This document shows positions 12,112 through 24,400 of a stretch of DNA of 64,000 bases, one piece after another. Positions within the stretch are counted from its first letter, which is position 1, and each line of letters opens with the position of its first letter. A model generated the notes under the pieces. The model did not search any database. It was given only the letters and a program-made list of their open reading frames with translations, and had not been told where the DNA came from. The DNA comes from Siphonodentalium dalli (lineage: Eukaryota; Mollusca; Scaphopoda; Gadilida; Siphonodentaliidae): contig CP136069.1 in assembly GCA_032622095.1 (NCBI GenBank), forward strand, positions 162,679,043 through 162,743,042. The letters run 5' to 3'. Both the position numbers and the translations under genes were made by a program.

Positions 12112-12984
12112 AGCTTTTTTGCTTACCTCATATTTCCGACCACCTTGCTGCTAACGTCCTTCTTGGTATATCTGCGTCAATCGTACGGGTACTAGTATCA
12201 ACTGGTGAACGTCTCAGAGCATACTGATTTGGCTATGGAAATCCGGGATTCTTTATAGTCCTTCCTGACGTGGCGTGCATGGGGCATTTTTCTTGGCTGA
12301 TCGAATGGGGTGTTCCTGACGCAGTCAAGCGAACGTCATCTTCTAATTCGTCTACGGGTCGTCGCTTCTCGTCAGCACGCCGCATTAGCTTTCAATGATA
12401 ATCTTTTGGCGACATCTACTCGCTCTAATCCGTATATAAATCGGTCAGGTAGCTACCTATACTCCTTCGTATGCGTCTAATCTTTCTTCGCCATCATGCC
12501 ACATTAGTTCTCAGCCTCGGTTCGCTTAATCCGTTACAACCATGTCACGTATCTCAATAGGTAGCCGTGTATATCGTGTGGCCCCTACGTAATGGAGATT
12601 GTCTCCCTACATTGAAGATTCTGTCCGTAGGTTCCGATCGTCGTTGTGTTTGTGTAGCATATTGGCACAGATGTTTAAGCTTATTATCTGAACATGTCCC
12701 CACAATGAATATGATGCTCTCCGCATTTGCATCATCGTTTCCAGCCAATATGCCAAGGGTGATATATAAAACAATATCAAATTGTGGTTCACGATTAGCA
12801 GGTGCCACGTGATGTTAGGATTGTATTTCATTATGAGTATCCAGATTTAATCGAAGGGGGTATGGGGTAATTATATTGACAAAATAGTGGAGATATTCAG
12901 AAATAAAAAAATATTTAAAACACATTTTAAAGAGTGTTTTATTTTTGAAAGAGTTTTTTAAAGGGACGGGCTACCTTCGTTATA
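12112..12984. other. Intron 2, anonymous stretch
   Basis: Non-coding sequence between the Gypsy element and the next dispersed repeat. It contains frequent cgtc-type words but no reading frame that looks like a protein family. I cannot say whether it is unique or another repeat. Confidence 0.4.
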
Positions 12985-12997
12985 GGTTATAATTTAG

Positions 12998-13655
12998 AAA
13001 GAACATGATCAAATTACGATAATTTCCTCAAGACTATACTAATAGTATAGCACAATGATGATATGAATCCGATATTATTCACAAAACATGCTTTGTGTTC
13101 ATGAAATTGCAGGTCGACTATTTAGTTTCCCCACAAATTGCGCAGTGGATTGTTTATAAGCAGTCACGATATTGCGCCATTTCCTTATTTAGATTTTCAC
13201 GCGTTATACGTCGGTTATAAAATCCCTAATTTTGTGCGCTTACAAGTTATAACTCACAATACGACTCAGTAATATTCCTTACTCGGTATGTATTACCATA
13301 TATAGGTTAGGAGAAAATACTAACTGGATTGAGAAATATTCATGTATTTGCAAGATCAATTATATTATGTACATGTTTTCTGTCTGATCATTTCCCAATC
13401 ACGAAGTAACGTGGGTTAGCTTGATTTTGAACTGACAGTGGGTAGAATGGGTCGATTAAAATAAAATTTGGTGTGATTTGAATGCGATTGTTGCTTGCAT
13501 CATTCCACAGCGCAACGGGGCATTTTCATTGGACGATACGGTAGTTCGAAGTGCTTATCTATAAACAATCGGTTTTGGAACGTTTTTGATGTTTGTTTAC
13601 ATAACCAAGGGTACAAACGTGACAATAACATGCAATATACGCGATATTTACGATT
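12998..13655. repeat. Dispersed repeat, inverted copy at 37650-38315
   Basis: About 650 bp matching the reverse complement of 37650-38315 over its whole length. Shared landmarks include gataatttcctcaaga, ttattcacaaaacatg, aaggaaatggcgc-like and caaacgtgacaata-like blocks. Divergence is moderate, with small indels. A frame of 103 codons at 13495-13806 overlaps its end but has no family features, so I do not call a gene. Confidence 0.8.
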
Positions 13656-14289
13656 CAATTGTATACCTCATAACTGGTTACTAAAGAAAGTGTTAAACGG
13701 ACATGCGTCATTTAAATGTTTTATGTATTTGGAAGGAATGAATAATCGATACATACATGATATGCTGACGTACAGGCTTTATTTATACACTAAAAATCAT
13801 ACATGACAAAATCATAGACATTTTCCAACTTTTTGTTTCTATTTCTATGAGATATGTAGAACAATCGATCTTCATGTCTACTATTTCAAGAATGTGGTGC
13901 TAAGTGACGCTCTGTTATGTTATTCCAAACTGAAGAAAACGGATCAAGATATTTGTAAATTATGTGACTTGAGTAATTCTGCCGGTGGCGTTTAAATACT
14001 GAATAAATATCTTCAACCTAATTATCAACATATTTTATCACCCTAACACCGGAGCGTGATGTATCAAATGTAAGTTTCAAGCTTCATACCGTTAGGTTGG
14101 CAAATATTTACGTCAGGGTATGCATGGGTCTGCTCTCTGTGTTTGTATCTTTGAGCACATTGCAAACATGTCTTGATGACATACCTTTTGCGAGTTCAAA
14201 ATAATGCAGAATCTGATTCGTAGATTTAATTATCCTCCTTGTGTTTAGAGTTATAAAGCAACCCTTAATTTGATTGACTTGATTTGCAG
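13656..14289. other. Intron 2, end
   Basis: About 630 bases before exon 3. Nothing recognised apart from the splice acceptor tgatttgcag. Confidence 0.5.
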
Positions 14290-14541
14290 ATATTGAACCT
14301 CCTGTGGTTACCTCATGTCCTGTTGACCAAGCTCTATACCCAGCAGCTGGAGAGACATCTGTGGAACTAGCCTGGTTACCAGTGGCAGCCAGAGATAACT
14401 CTGGACGTGTCACTATCTCACAAGACCTTGGACCAGCAGTAGGAACGATAGTCCAGGATGGCGATTATTCAATAATGTTCTCAGTCAAAGATCTGTCAGA
14501 TAACATTGGGAATCCATGTACTTTTACAATAAGTGTTGAAG
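14290..14541 (+). CDS. Exon 3: HYR domain
   Basis: A 252-bp phase 1-1 exon between gatttgcag and gtctgt. It encodes one complete hyalin-repeat (HYR) domain of about 84 residues: D-IEPPVVTSCPVD at the start, VELAWLPVAARDNSG in the first half, QDGDYSIMFSVKDLSDN and a CTFTISVE end. The two cysteines, the tryptophan and the A-x-DNSG motif match the family pattern. HYR is an immunoglobulin-like adhesion module, usually placed next to sushi modules in polydom, hyalin and related secreted proteins, exactly as here. Confidence 0.92.
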
Positions 14542-15155
14542 GTCTGTTGAAGTTATTTTAATATGTTTATTCTAAAACAGTTACACACAGAATATTAGAA
14601 CACAATAATGAGGTGATCACATCATGCAATTTAATTAAGTTATTAACGCGAAGTTAATTGGGGACTCAATGAACTCGCAGTGGGTAAATATTAAAAAAAT
14701 AAAACAGTCTATAAAACATGTCACCAATAAGAAGAACATGAAGAAATAGATAAACTTTTTTATCGGATAATTAAATTCGCATGTTTAAACAGTTGTTATG
14801 TAAATAAAACAGTAACAGTGATTTATCAACAAACATCGCAAATCGTGTAGTAAGTTCAAATATTTCAGTCTGAATATGATTTTTAGAATATTTTTCAATG
14901 ATTTGACTTTTTCCAAAGTTGACCGTCAAGTTTTTATTAAACTTTGGTGACTAATTGGATGTCTGTCGATAATTCCACTGTAACAGTAATATTTACATTA
15001 CAATGGTTTTGACATACGATATTCCATTATTGGAAAGTTAATAATAATGAAAATAAGACCGAATGCAATCTATTTTTCATGTAAATGTTGATGATAGTTG
15101 TTTTTTTTAGAACTGATGTTATTTAGCATGAACCCACTTCAAACGCGTTGACCCC
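14542..15155. other. Intron 3, start
   Basis: About 610 AT-rich bases between the exon 3 donor and the first fold-back element. Nothing recognised. Confidence 0.5.
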
Positions 15156-18100
15156 ATAAGCGAGTTGCCAATCTCGACCGGAAGCGCCGCCATTTTGATA
15201 TGACGTATTTGTCCCCGCATGTTTTTCCAGCGTCGTTATCTATTTTCGATGCCTGCGTTTCTGTTTTATCTTATATGTCCCTGTCAGAACAACGGTCCCA
15301 GCGTGTTGACAATGACATGGTGGTTATTTTAAAATTGCATCTATAGTACAAGGGGGGTTTAGACAGGAACATAATGATAATAATAATAATAACAATAATA
15401 TAATAACTAATCATGTTGAAATGCCTATGTATTTCAAGCCTATATACGGTACTAAAATGTACGATTGTCTGTTTCCAAAGCATGTGCTGAATATATGTAT
15501 CTCTCATAGAATATAGGAATGGTTGACCACTATTAGTCACTGTCGATAATTTCTACTCTGGCTACGCACATATAGATATTATATTCCACCCGTTTGAAAT
15601 GTGTGAACTGTGTTGTGTTCTGACGGGGAACTTCATAGCATTCAACACACAAAACAGGCAATATATTTCTTTGTTAGTGCACATGTTCCTTAATAATCTA
15701 TTCCACAGTAGGGGCCATGGTACCCGGAAGAAATTCCACGACTGTAAGGGATGCAAATCAGACTTGGCAATTTGACATAGTTCATGCTTGCAATCTCGAG
15801 CTGGGACCTATACACTTACTGTGGAATATCCTTCAATATCGGTACATAGTTATTACCGAGGAACAGGTATTACTCAAGAAATATATTATAGCTGCAATGT
15901 TTGTGTCAATCTTTAATATAAACTTCCCTGACAGGACATGAACACGTTCCCATTATTTGAGGTGGTGGATTATGATCTCTATATGGACATAATCAGAGTA
16001 GAGATTCATGACATGCATTTTATCAGACACAATGTTGGGGGGGTGAATATGAGTGTGTCGGGGCCGGAAATGGGTAATGATTTTTTTTCCTACACTGAAA
16101 TTTACTGACATTGTCCTTTATTAATCTTATATAGACTCACATCTATATATCATTTAGAACACATTTAACCCCATGTGGGCCGGGGCCTATATGGTCTGAA
16201 TTTCCAATAGCGGTATAAATGCAAGCATTCTGCCAAACATAACTCGATGTTGCCAAAGTTTGTGCTAGCAATATTATGTCGACATTATCGTGTCTATGTA
16301 TGTTGCTGTCAGTCATTGGACTCAATGATTACACCAAAAAAATATTTTATTTTATACCCCACTTATAATAGTAAGATTACAGTTAGGTTATGTACGGTGC
16401 TCATGACAATGTGTCGAACCTGTTTCGGTGTTAATTGGAGAGTTTACCTCATTAAAACTCGATATCGTGGTCAACATTCATGGGAAGATTATGGGCAGAT
16501 CGAAAATTCAAACACGAGTCAGAATGAGTGAAGGTTTTATTGAGTAAGTTATACGTGGCGGCGAAATATGGGGTCGAATTGATACCGCTATATTCAATAG
16601 ATTACCTAACTTGTTCTTATATATATTTTAACTGGCGATAATGAAGGGTACACAGATTTTGAAATTGTGCTGAAGAATACATATGTTTTTAAATCTCGTT
16701 CTAAATGACGTTTAGTTTTCGTGACTGTCATGAGTTCTGTAATTAATTGTTACGTTCCAATGAACATTAAAATCAATTGAAAACAAATATGATGGCCGCC
16801 AGACTTTCAGAAACACAGTTTAATGAACGGTGTTAGTGCAGACCAGAATCATGTGTATATATACCCGTGTGTGCCCTTCAGCACATTTACAAACCCTGTG
16901 TATATACCATTCGGCACCTGTTTTGGTGAGAGTGACCCCTTCAGCCAAAAAAAGGCTTCAGCCCCGTAAAACTATTAGCCCACATGTGAGCGACAGGCGT
17001 ACTATAGACACACGGAGTAATCATAATGTAAAATGCAATCATGGGGTTTAATCCATGTAGTATATAACAACTCGTATTTCCATACATCAAACCATAGTTT
17101 ATAGCCGCATACTGACAGGCCCTGGACCTCCAATCAGTCACCATATTGCTACACAATACACACCTACAATATTATTTCACACACAAGGAATGGATCTGAT
17201 GTGAATTCCATTGGCAATTTCGAGTTATATTTGCCAGAATACTTGCATTTGTACCGCTATTAGATCATCAGACCATGAAAATAGACCTCCAACTTGCAGT
17301 GCCTCTAAATGATAAATATTCATGTATATAAAAGTCTATGCGTAAACAGCATGAGTAAATTTTAGCGTAGGAACAAAATTGCACTACTCACCTTTTCCGG
17401 CCCCGACACACACCCACCCGCCTTGTGTCTGGAAAAAATATGCAGACCCCCCCCCCCCTCCTTGCCAGGGAGGTTATATATTTGGCTAGATCATTGCATG
17501 TAATGAATCTCTACACTGACTACGTCCGTATAGAGATCATAATTCACAAGTTAAAATCATGTTCATGTTCTGACAGGGAAGTTTATAACATTGATAAAAC
17601 ATTGCAGCTATAATATATTTCTTAGTAATATAAGTGTTCATCGGTAATAATAATGTACCGGTATTCCACAGTAAGTGTAGGTCACAGCTCGAGATTGCAT
17701 GCACGAACTATATCAAATTATTGAGTCAAGCAGTGAATCAAGTCTGATTTCCTTCCCTAGCTTACAGTCGTGGAATTTATTCCGGGTAATCAATGCAACG
17801 TTTATTTCGATATCGACTCACAAACGTGGCAAAACTCATGTAATCAGGAATTGGTAGTTGGTATCATGGCCCCTACTGTGAAATAGATTATTAAGGAACA
17901 AAGAAATATATTCCCTGCTTTGTGTGTTGAATGCTATGAATTAGTTCACATTCAGAACATAACACAGTTCCCGTATTTTAAACGGGTGGAATATAATCTC
18001 TACGTGCGTAGCCAGAGTAGATATTAATGAAATGATCTAATAGTTGTCGACCATTCCTATATTCTATAAGAGAGAGAGAGAGAAGTATATTCAGCACATA

Positions 18101-18393
18101 CATGCTTTGGAGACAGACAATCGTACATTTTACTACCATATGTAGGCTTATTTATTATTATTTTATTATTATGTTCCTGTCTAAACCCCCTCGTACTATA
18201 GATACCATTATAAAATAACCACCAAATTATTGTCAACACGCAGGGACCATTGTTCTCACAGGGACAAATAAGATATAACAGAAACGCAGGCATCGCGAAT
18301 CGAAAATAGATAACGATGCTGGAAAAACATGCGGGGACAAATACGTCATATCAAGATGGCGGCGCTTCCGGTCGAGATTGGCAACTCACTTAT
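15156..18393. mobile_element. Fold-back element with about 1.1-kb inverted arms
   Basis: A 3.24-kb element bounded by inverted ends: ataagcgagttgcc at 15156 and its complement finishing at 18393. The arms match, with substitutions and indels, from about 15156 to 16260 and from about 17205 to 18393. The outer 90 bp (tcgaccggaagcgccgcc, aagatggcggc on the other side, tatgacgtatttgtccccgc) are nearly identical. Arms contain ataataat and agagag microsatellites. The central 0.95 kb has no recognisable transposase. I cannot define a target-site duplication. The right end directly touches the TTAA of the next MITE. Confidence 0.85.
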
Positions 18394-18837
18394 TTAACCC
18401 TTTCAGTGTCAGGGGCCGATCTCATCGGCCCTAATTTACGATCTGTAAAATCGGCCCTAAAAAAAATAAAAAATTGTTTTGTTTTTTTTGGGTTGAATTT
18501 GTTTTGGGTATGCTTAAGCATTCTATAGCGAATTTAAAAACAAACTGGATAAAACCTTAGGAGCATGTTATAACTCAAAACTATCACCAAGTATTCATAG
18601 TAATAATTTTGATGGCAGATTTCCTGGCACAGAACCTACAAAATAAGTCTATTAAAGAATATAAGAAAAAATTATTAAAATTGTAAAAAATTATAACAAA
18701 TGATGAAAAATTGTTAGGCCAATGCATTCTCTTATATATGCGAGGCGACCTATGGTCGACTTGCATATATAAGAGAATGCATTGACACAGGGTATATGGG
18801 TTGATACAAAAATCGGACCTGGCACTGAAAGGGTTAA
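18394..18837. mobile_element. TTAA-flanked MITE (piggyBac type), 444 bp
   Basis: Terminal inverted repeats CCCTTTCAGTGTCAGG and its near complement CCTGGCACTGAAAGGG sit directly inside TTAA at 18394-18397 and 18834-18837. TTAA duplication with CCC-starting ends is the hallmark of piggyBac elements. The centre at about 18716-18785 is a strong hairpin of about 20-bp arms (gcattctcttatata and complement) with the loop gaggcgacctatggtcgact. No transposase, so non-autonomous. A relative lies at 45604-45867. Confidence 0.85.
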
Positions 18838-19309
18838 GGCAACATAATTATAATGATCAAATCTTTGTTTTATATTAATCGCCAAAACATACTACTGTAT
18901 GGTGCAGCTGATATAGCTGCATTTTACCGTATGAATATGTTAATAAACATTTTCATAGAACAGCAGTTAGCTCCAGGTGTTATATATAATATGTTATATA
19001 ACATAGTGCAATCTTGGCTTGAATATACATGTATTAGAAACTTCCAATATAGATTTATGAGTGTTATAGTGTATATCAAATTATGTAAAACAAACAAATC
19101 AACTATGTTGCTATATTCTTATTATATGTGAGGGTAGACCGGAAATGAGGTATATGCGAATCTGTCCTATATACGTATTCGCAATAATAATTATTCTATG
19201 CAGTCAAAAGGCTTAACATGTATTGTGATTTGTATTGCATTTGAATGTTTGCACTTGATCTCCACCATTTGAGGAAATGAAGGACTATTATACATATGTA
19301 TATTTACAG
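18838..19309. other. Intron 3, end
   Basis: AT-rich stretch leading to exon 4. Nothing recognised. It ends with the acceptor tatttacag. Confidence 0.5.
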
Positions 19310-19528
19310 TTGTGACATGCAGCGTATTAGAGTTCTCAAAAATTGATTACATGGATTTGAATTGCACACACGTAGACGCAATCTTTGGGACGATCTGCAA
19401 CATGTCCTGCTTGGGGGCTTACTCACTGACTGGCTCTGACGTCATCACATGTGTTAAACAGGAGTTCTCATCAACTGGATCGTGGGTGTGGCCAGATAGA
19501 CAAGAGAAACCTAATTGCTCTGCTCCTG
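19310..19528 (+). CDS. Exon 4: sushi/CCP domain
   Basis: A 219-bp phase 1-1 exon between tatttacag and gtgggt. It encodes a six-cysteine sushi module of about 70 residues: VTCSVLEFSK at the start, TICNMSCLGAYSLTG in the middle, TGSWVWPDRQEKPNC at the end. The spacing between the first two cysteines and before the last is longer than in its neighbours. NCT and NMS are possible glycosylation sites. The last codon is shared with exon 5, giving alanine. Confidence 0.88.
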
Positions 19529-20180
19529 GTGGGTCTAATGTAGAACTAATCTCAGTTAGCCATGGCTTCGTTAGTGCATATTGTATTATGCCTATTCAAC
19601 ATTTGATGACATAATTACCTCTTAAACATACGATTTATATTACATGCAAGGCTAACGATGATATACCCATTACATTTATGCAGGCATAAATCATGCTTAA
19701 GATTATGTAGTAACCCCCTATTTCTCGACCCATGATATATTGTCGAGCACCATGATCAGAACAAAGTCACTCGAATCATTCGCAGTTAGACTCATTTTAC
19801 TTTTACAGGGTAATTATTGATTCTTTCTATTTTGGCACGGCTGGGGGTATGGTTATAGAAGCAACTGTCCATGGTATAATCAAAACTATATTCGTTTAAT
19901 ATTTTTGCGGGTCAATACTTGTATATATGCATGTTACTGTATGTTATTTTCCTTGTACCATGTATCAATAGCTGGAATAAACAATCAATCAATCAATCAA
20001 TCAGTTTTAAAGATTCTTTAGAATATGACGGTGTGGCTGACAAATTAACAATCAGTGTAAATTAAATCAGGGGTTCCTGATCACGAGTTACAACAACAAC
20101 AACAACTCGATAATTAAACAACATTCAATATCAAAGAAAATAGCATTTTCCATCTATCACTTCGTGTTCCAAACATGTTA
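19529..20180. other. Intron 4 with a possible LINE tail
   Basis: Non-coding. Around 19981-20003 the sequence aataaacaatcaatcaatc and further CAAT units forms a short microsatellite preceded by a polyadenylation-like aataaa. This looks like the 3' tail of a truncated non-LTR retrotransposon, but no coding part is visible upstream. A (CAA)n run lies at about 20091-20104. Confidence 0.45.
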
Positions 20181-20973
20181 CAGTAATGCTCTAAATAATC
20201 GACTCCTTAAAGGGGTACTGTACGGCATTTTCATTAAATTTCCGGTGACAACAACGATCTAATATCGATAATATATAGAAACATAAGTAATTTGAGTCGA
20301 AGATGTATTCTGTAAACGCTCAGGTTAATAGGCTATCTTAAAATTTAATAATTTAAAAGTTAATAATTTGATATAAATTGAATTTATGACTGGAGCCACA
20401 AAATGGCGTCAATTAAATTACGAATTACCGTAATCAAAAACAGTAATTGAGGGATACTGGATTGTTAAACCGATCGCACACACGATCGCTTAAAATATTA
20501 TGGTGATACGGGGAGAACACTCGAGCCACTCACTGACTAGCGACGATACAATAACTAAAATGATTATATGGGACTAGTATGCATATAATATAACTTTTAT
20601 TTGATTCATTTGGTTGAAAACTTTACAAAAATTACTCGACAACGACAATTTGTATTTTTGCATTCCGGTAAATTTGTCATCCGTAACATGACATCGTACT
20701 CAACAGACTTTCAAATAACGGAAAAATTGTTACCTTATTCTCGGAGACTATAGAAACCAACAACAACATTTGGCGTACAGTACCCCTTTAAACACAGCAG
20801 AATCATGGGTAACTTTTCAGGATTTAGTGGGAAATATGGCATGTTGCCATTCATCGGAAATCTCGGTGAGAGCTTTCCGATGAATGGCAACAAGCCATAT
20901 TTCGACTAAATCCTGAAAAGTTACCCATAATTCTGCTGTGGTTAAGGAGTCGATTATTTAGAGCATTCTGTAC
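20181..20973. mobile_element. Palindromic MITE split by a second MITE
   Basis: Outer ends at 20181-20206 (cagtaatgctctaaataat, gactcc) and 20942-20973 are complementary. The core at 20793-20941 is an almost perfect hairpin: acagcagaatcatgggtaac and tgccattcatcgga recur inverted around tctcggtgagagc. Removing the inserted element at 20207-20791 together with one TTAA copy restores a continuous imperfect palindrome of about 212 bp. No coding capacity. Confidence 0.85.
20207..20791. mobile_element. Nested TTAA MITE, 585 bp
   Basis: The element begins TTAA-AGGGGTACTGTACG and ends CGTACAGTACCCCT-TTAA, giving 14-bp terminal inverted repeats and a TTAA target-site duplication as in piggyBac-type elements. 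The interior is AT-rich without a reading frame. It interrupts one arm of the older palindromic MITE at its ccttaa, which dates it as the younger insertion. Confidence 0.85.
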
Positions 20974-21719
20974 TTCATACACAATATTCTAACTAGAAAG
21001 TGAAATTTAGGTGTCATAAAAATTAGCCTTGAACCTTAAATACACATTTGAACCACGGGTGACCACTTAGATTATCCGATAGCGATTCAACAAATTTCAT
21101 TACATGGCTCAGATACAGAGAATACTTATATAAACATCGCACACCTTAAGTCGGTTTCACACTGACATGTCCGATATCCAGTTGCGTTACTAGAAACGGT
21201 CCGTTTACAATTATACCCAGAGGCAACACATGTATGTTAATATTCTGGATATCTATCCCAGATGGTAGTGGATACCTCATTAACTATTGCAATATTGAGT
21301 GGTATTATGTTTAGCTCTGATAAAAGAATGTTGGACGAAGCTGACGTTACTCTGAATCTGACGGAGGGCACATTCGCCACCCGTTATCTACCTGGCTGAG
21401 AGCAAGGGGCGAAGGCCCCTGCTCCGGAATCCATGGAACCACACACCCTCACGCACCAGTTCTGTGGAATGGAGAGGGACAACATACATTAATATAAATA
21501 TCTACACGTAGAATGAATATACCCGTTTATATAGTGTGTAGTGTACATCACGGATTAATATTTCTTTCTGAATCCACCTCACTGTGCATCAAACTACATG
21601 TGTAGGTCTATTGTGAGCCATTATTGTGAGGAAATATTTCGTAAATTCGTATATTTTGACAAGGTCTATTATACGAGGCATTCATTTTCGAACATTATAT
21701 ATGACTGACTTTTTTTCAG
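20974..21719. other. Intron 4, end
   Basis: About 750 bases. A short GC-rich hairpin (ggggcgaaggcccc) lies near 21400. I see no gene, and the small RNA-like fold is not a tRNA. Confidence 0.45.
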
Positions 21720-21908
21720 CGACATGCCCGGTACTAGCTCCTCCGAGGAATGGGGCCGTCACATGTGATACATGGATCGGAGGCGAGTTCTGTTCACCTC
21801 AGTGTATGTCTGGTTACGGCATCGCGAATATCAATCTTGCATCGATGGTGACTTTCGTTTGTGGCGGTTCTGGCTGGCAGCCGGCCGATACTATACCAGA
21901 CTGCACCC
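21720..21908 (+). CDS. Exon 5: sushi/CCP domain
   Basis: A 189-bp phase 1-1 exon between ttttttcag and gtatgt. It encodes a six-cysteine sushi module: ATCPVLAPPRNGAVTC at the start, SPQCMSGYGIAN in the middle, GSGWQPADTIPDC at the end, with the conserved tryptophan. It is the closest of the five to the family consensus. It is followed by the largest intron of the gene (13.3 kb). Confidence 0.92.
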
Positions 21909-23200
21909 GTATGTATAGTAACTCTATGATTATAGTCATACGTTTAAAAAACATCTTCAATCTGATTTAACATAAATATAAAACTATTTAATATATTTAT
22001 ATATTGTCTTTACCCTAAAGCGACATCAATTTAATAGCCTGGTTTATGAATGAATCCTGCAACTTTTGCCCCCAGATTGCAAATAAAATATAATTATTGC
22101 TTGGTTTATGATTATGTTGATTTAAATATCAAGCATTTGGTGTAGAACATAGAGGATCTGTAATGAGTCGCAATTCTGTACGAAATGGATTAACCGAGTG
22201 CACTAAATTCGATTCCAGCCGAGCCTTTGTGAGGCTCTAATCGAATCTAGTGGACGATGTTAATAATTTCATATAGAATTGCGACGAATTTGAGATCTAA
22301 TGTATCACATTTTTGCAAGGTAAAACTATTTCGAAACGGCTGGGGTTAAACAAAAATTAATAATGACTGTCTTATCACAACCAAAGGGGAAGTAAAGACA
22401 CCTTCAAGAAAAAAAAGTATAGTTCCATTTTAAATATGTCTTTTCATGTTGACAAAATTGTCCAACACCCTTATCACCCATGTTTATCTCACAGTCGAAA
22501 CTAAATAACCCAACACGAATCGAATATCATAATTATATTCTAATTAACATGATATTAAAGTTCCGGCATTGGTGTTGTCATCGACATCATTGCGCTAAGA
22601 GTTTATGCCGTTACACGTGCCGATCATATATGTGTGTCTTACTAAAAATATTATGGCTGGTATAGGGGCCAAATATGTGTATACCACTCTCGGTTAGTCC
22701 CAGTTTCTCTCACACGAGATGACAATTCTTAGACGAACAATATTTATTTTATTCTAACAATTGAAATATGCAAAGGGAATGCAAACAGCCTCGGGGTATC
22801 ACGAGATATATGCTTACAGTAGTTGTCTGGAAGAAAGAATTGTTCCTATATGTTAGGAACATGTAATATCATTCCAAGCTGATAATTCATCCTGATTTGT
22901 CAAGCTGGGAGACAATGGACTCGTGTCTATGTGTCAGTGATTCAGTCTGACTTTTAAGGCTTGATACAAAAGCGTCTAATAAGCTAATGATTCCATGGTC
23001 CCCATATAGAATTATTATTACTATGCACGTGCCATAGAACAAATCACCAAAGAGAAAATCAATTCTCTAATTGAGATACAATCTCCTTTTGGACATTTAA
23101 TACGGAGGAATCGTGAATTTAACAATGGTTCCTGAAATTACAATAATGCTGAACTATTTGTTATTCACGCGACCAGCTGTTATAGTATGACTTGTGATGA
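21909..23200. other. Intron 5, first part
   Basis: Non-coding. It contains a hairpin element at 22168-22284, entered separately. The rest shows nothing I recognise. Confidence 0.5.
22168..22284. repeat. Palindromic element, 117 bp
   Basis: Inverted arms begin tcgcaattct and end agaattgcga, with matching inner blocks (cgaaatggattaac / gttaataatttca; actaaattcgatt / aatcgaatctagt) around the core cagccgagcctttgtgaggctc. Arm identity is roughly four in five by eye. No coding content, so a MITE-like hairpin. Confidence 0.75.
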
Positions 23201-23319
23201 AATAGTTGATTGGTCAGCATTTTCTTATTTTTCTCCTTCTTTGTAATCATTTAAACTGTTTTATGAGAAGAAATAACTCAGTTTACTTTTATAAGATGAA
23301 TATGCATAAAAATAATCAT

Positions 23320-24400
23320 TTGAAATGTATGCACAGCTTTCTGTTTAAGCTTACGAAACTTAGAATAAGGGGTAAAGTATATGAACTAATTTCATCTTAT
23401 CTTGAATGTCGTCAACAGAGAGTTATAATCGATAATGCTAGTTCTGATTGGCAAAATGTTTCCGCAGGTGTGCCTCAAGGCTCAATATTAGGTCCATAAT
23501 TAACGATATAACTGAAAATAGCACATGCAAAATACGTTTATTTGCTGATGATACATCAATATATCTATGTGCCGAGAACCCTGTTTTAGCAGCTGAAATA
23601 TTTAATAGAGACGTTGCCACTATTGTCGTATGGTCCCCAACTTGGCTTGTAAAATTTCATCCCCTCAAAACTGAAGCTTCAATGATATCGAAGAAATCTA
23701 CAAATTTAGTTCACACACTCCTAATCATGGCTGGTTCTCACATAACTGAAGTAGAAAATCACAAGCATCTTGGTCTCACTTTTGACAACATCGGTTAATG
23801 GGAAACACACATAAGTGAGATAACTGATAGGGCATGGAAAAAGTTAAATATTATCAGGAAGCGCAAATTCAGACTGAGCAGGAAGATCCTTGAAAACAAT
23901 ATCTTGCTTTTGTTAGACCCACCCTTGAATATGCATCACCAGTATGGGATAACATACCAAAATATATGAGCGATTATATCGGAAGGTATAAAGTATGAAA
24001 TGGCACGAATAGTCACTGTGGCCACGAGAAGTACCAGCGATCGCAACCTACTACATGTATTAGAAACCGGTTGGAAAACAATTGCTACACGTAGATCAAA
24101 ACAGAAAATGATACAATTTTTCAAAATGACCAGTAACCAAGCTCCGTCTTATCTATCAAACATGATTCCTCCCGATTCCATTTCATCTGGTTACAATTTT
24201 AGGCATGTTAGTATCCACTCGCCTGGCAACAATAGAGACATACGTTTCTGCCTTCGGCTATACGAGCATGGAATAGTTTATCGAATTCAATAAAATCGTC
24301 AAACACACTTGAAGAATTTAAGCGTAAATTAAACAATGACCGTGTAAATTGTTTTATCTCCAGTGTTATTCCAGGAGAGCCCAAATATATCGTATTTTAT
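23320..24400 (+). pseudogene. Truncated non-LTR reverse transcriptase
   Basis: Fragments of a LINE (CR1/Jockey-like) ORF2 on the + strand. 23320-23499 encodes LRIRGKVYELISSYLECRQQ and SAGVPQGSILGP, the conserved RT block before the active site. A small deletion then removes the residues before INDI and shifts the frame. 23500-23798 contains RLFADDTSIYL with an intact FADD, and VENHKHLGLTFD. Further pieces at about 23799-23890 and 24000-24293 carry the C-terminal region, followed by a frame-shifted EEFKRKLN-like end. The 5' half of RT and the endonuclease are absent, which is typical of 5'-truncated LINE insertions. At least four frame breaks show it is inactive. Confidence 0.88.

Noticed and set aside
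13495-13806. Open frame of 103 codons on the + strand
   Set aside because: It overlaps the end of a dispersed repeat and shows no family feature.
21390-21480. Possible tRNA or small RNA near a GC-rich hairpin
   Set aside because: No cloverleaf, no A and B box pair and no anticodon arm could be found.
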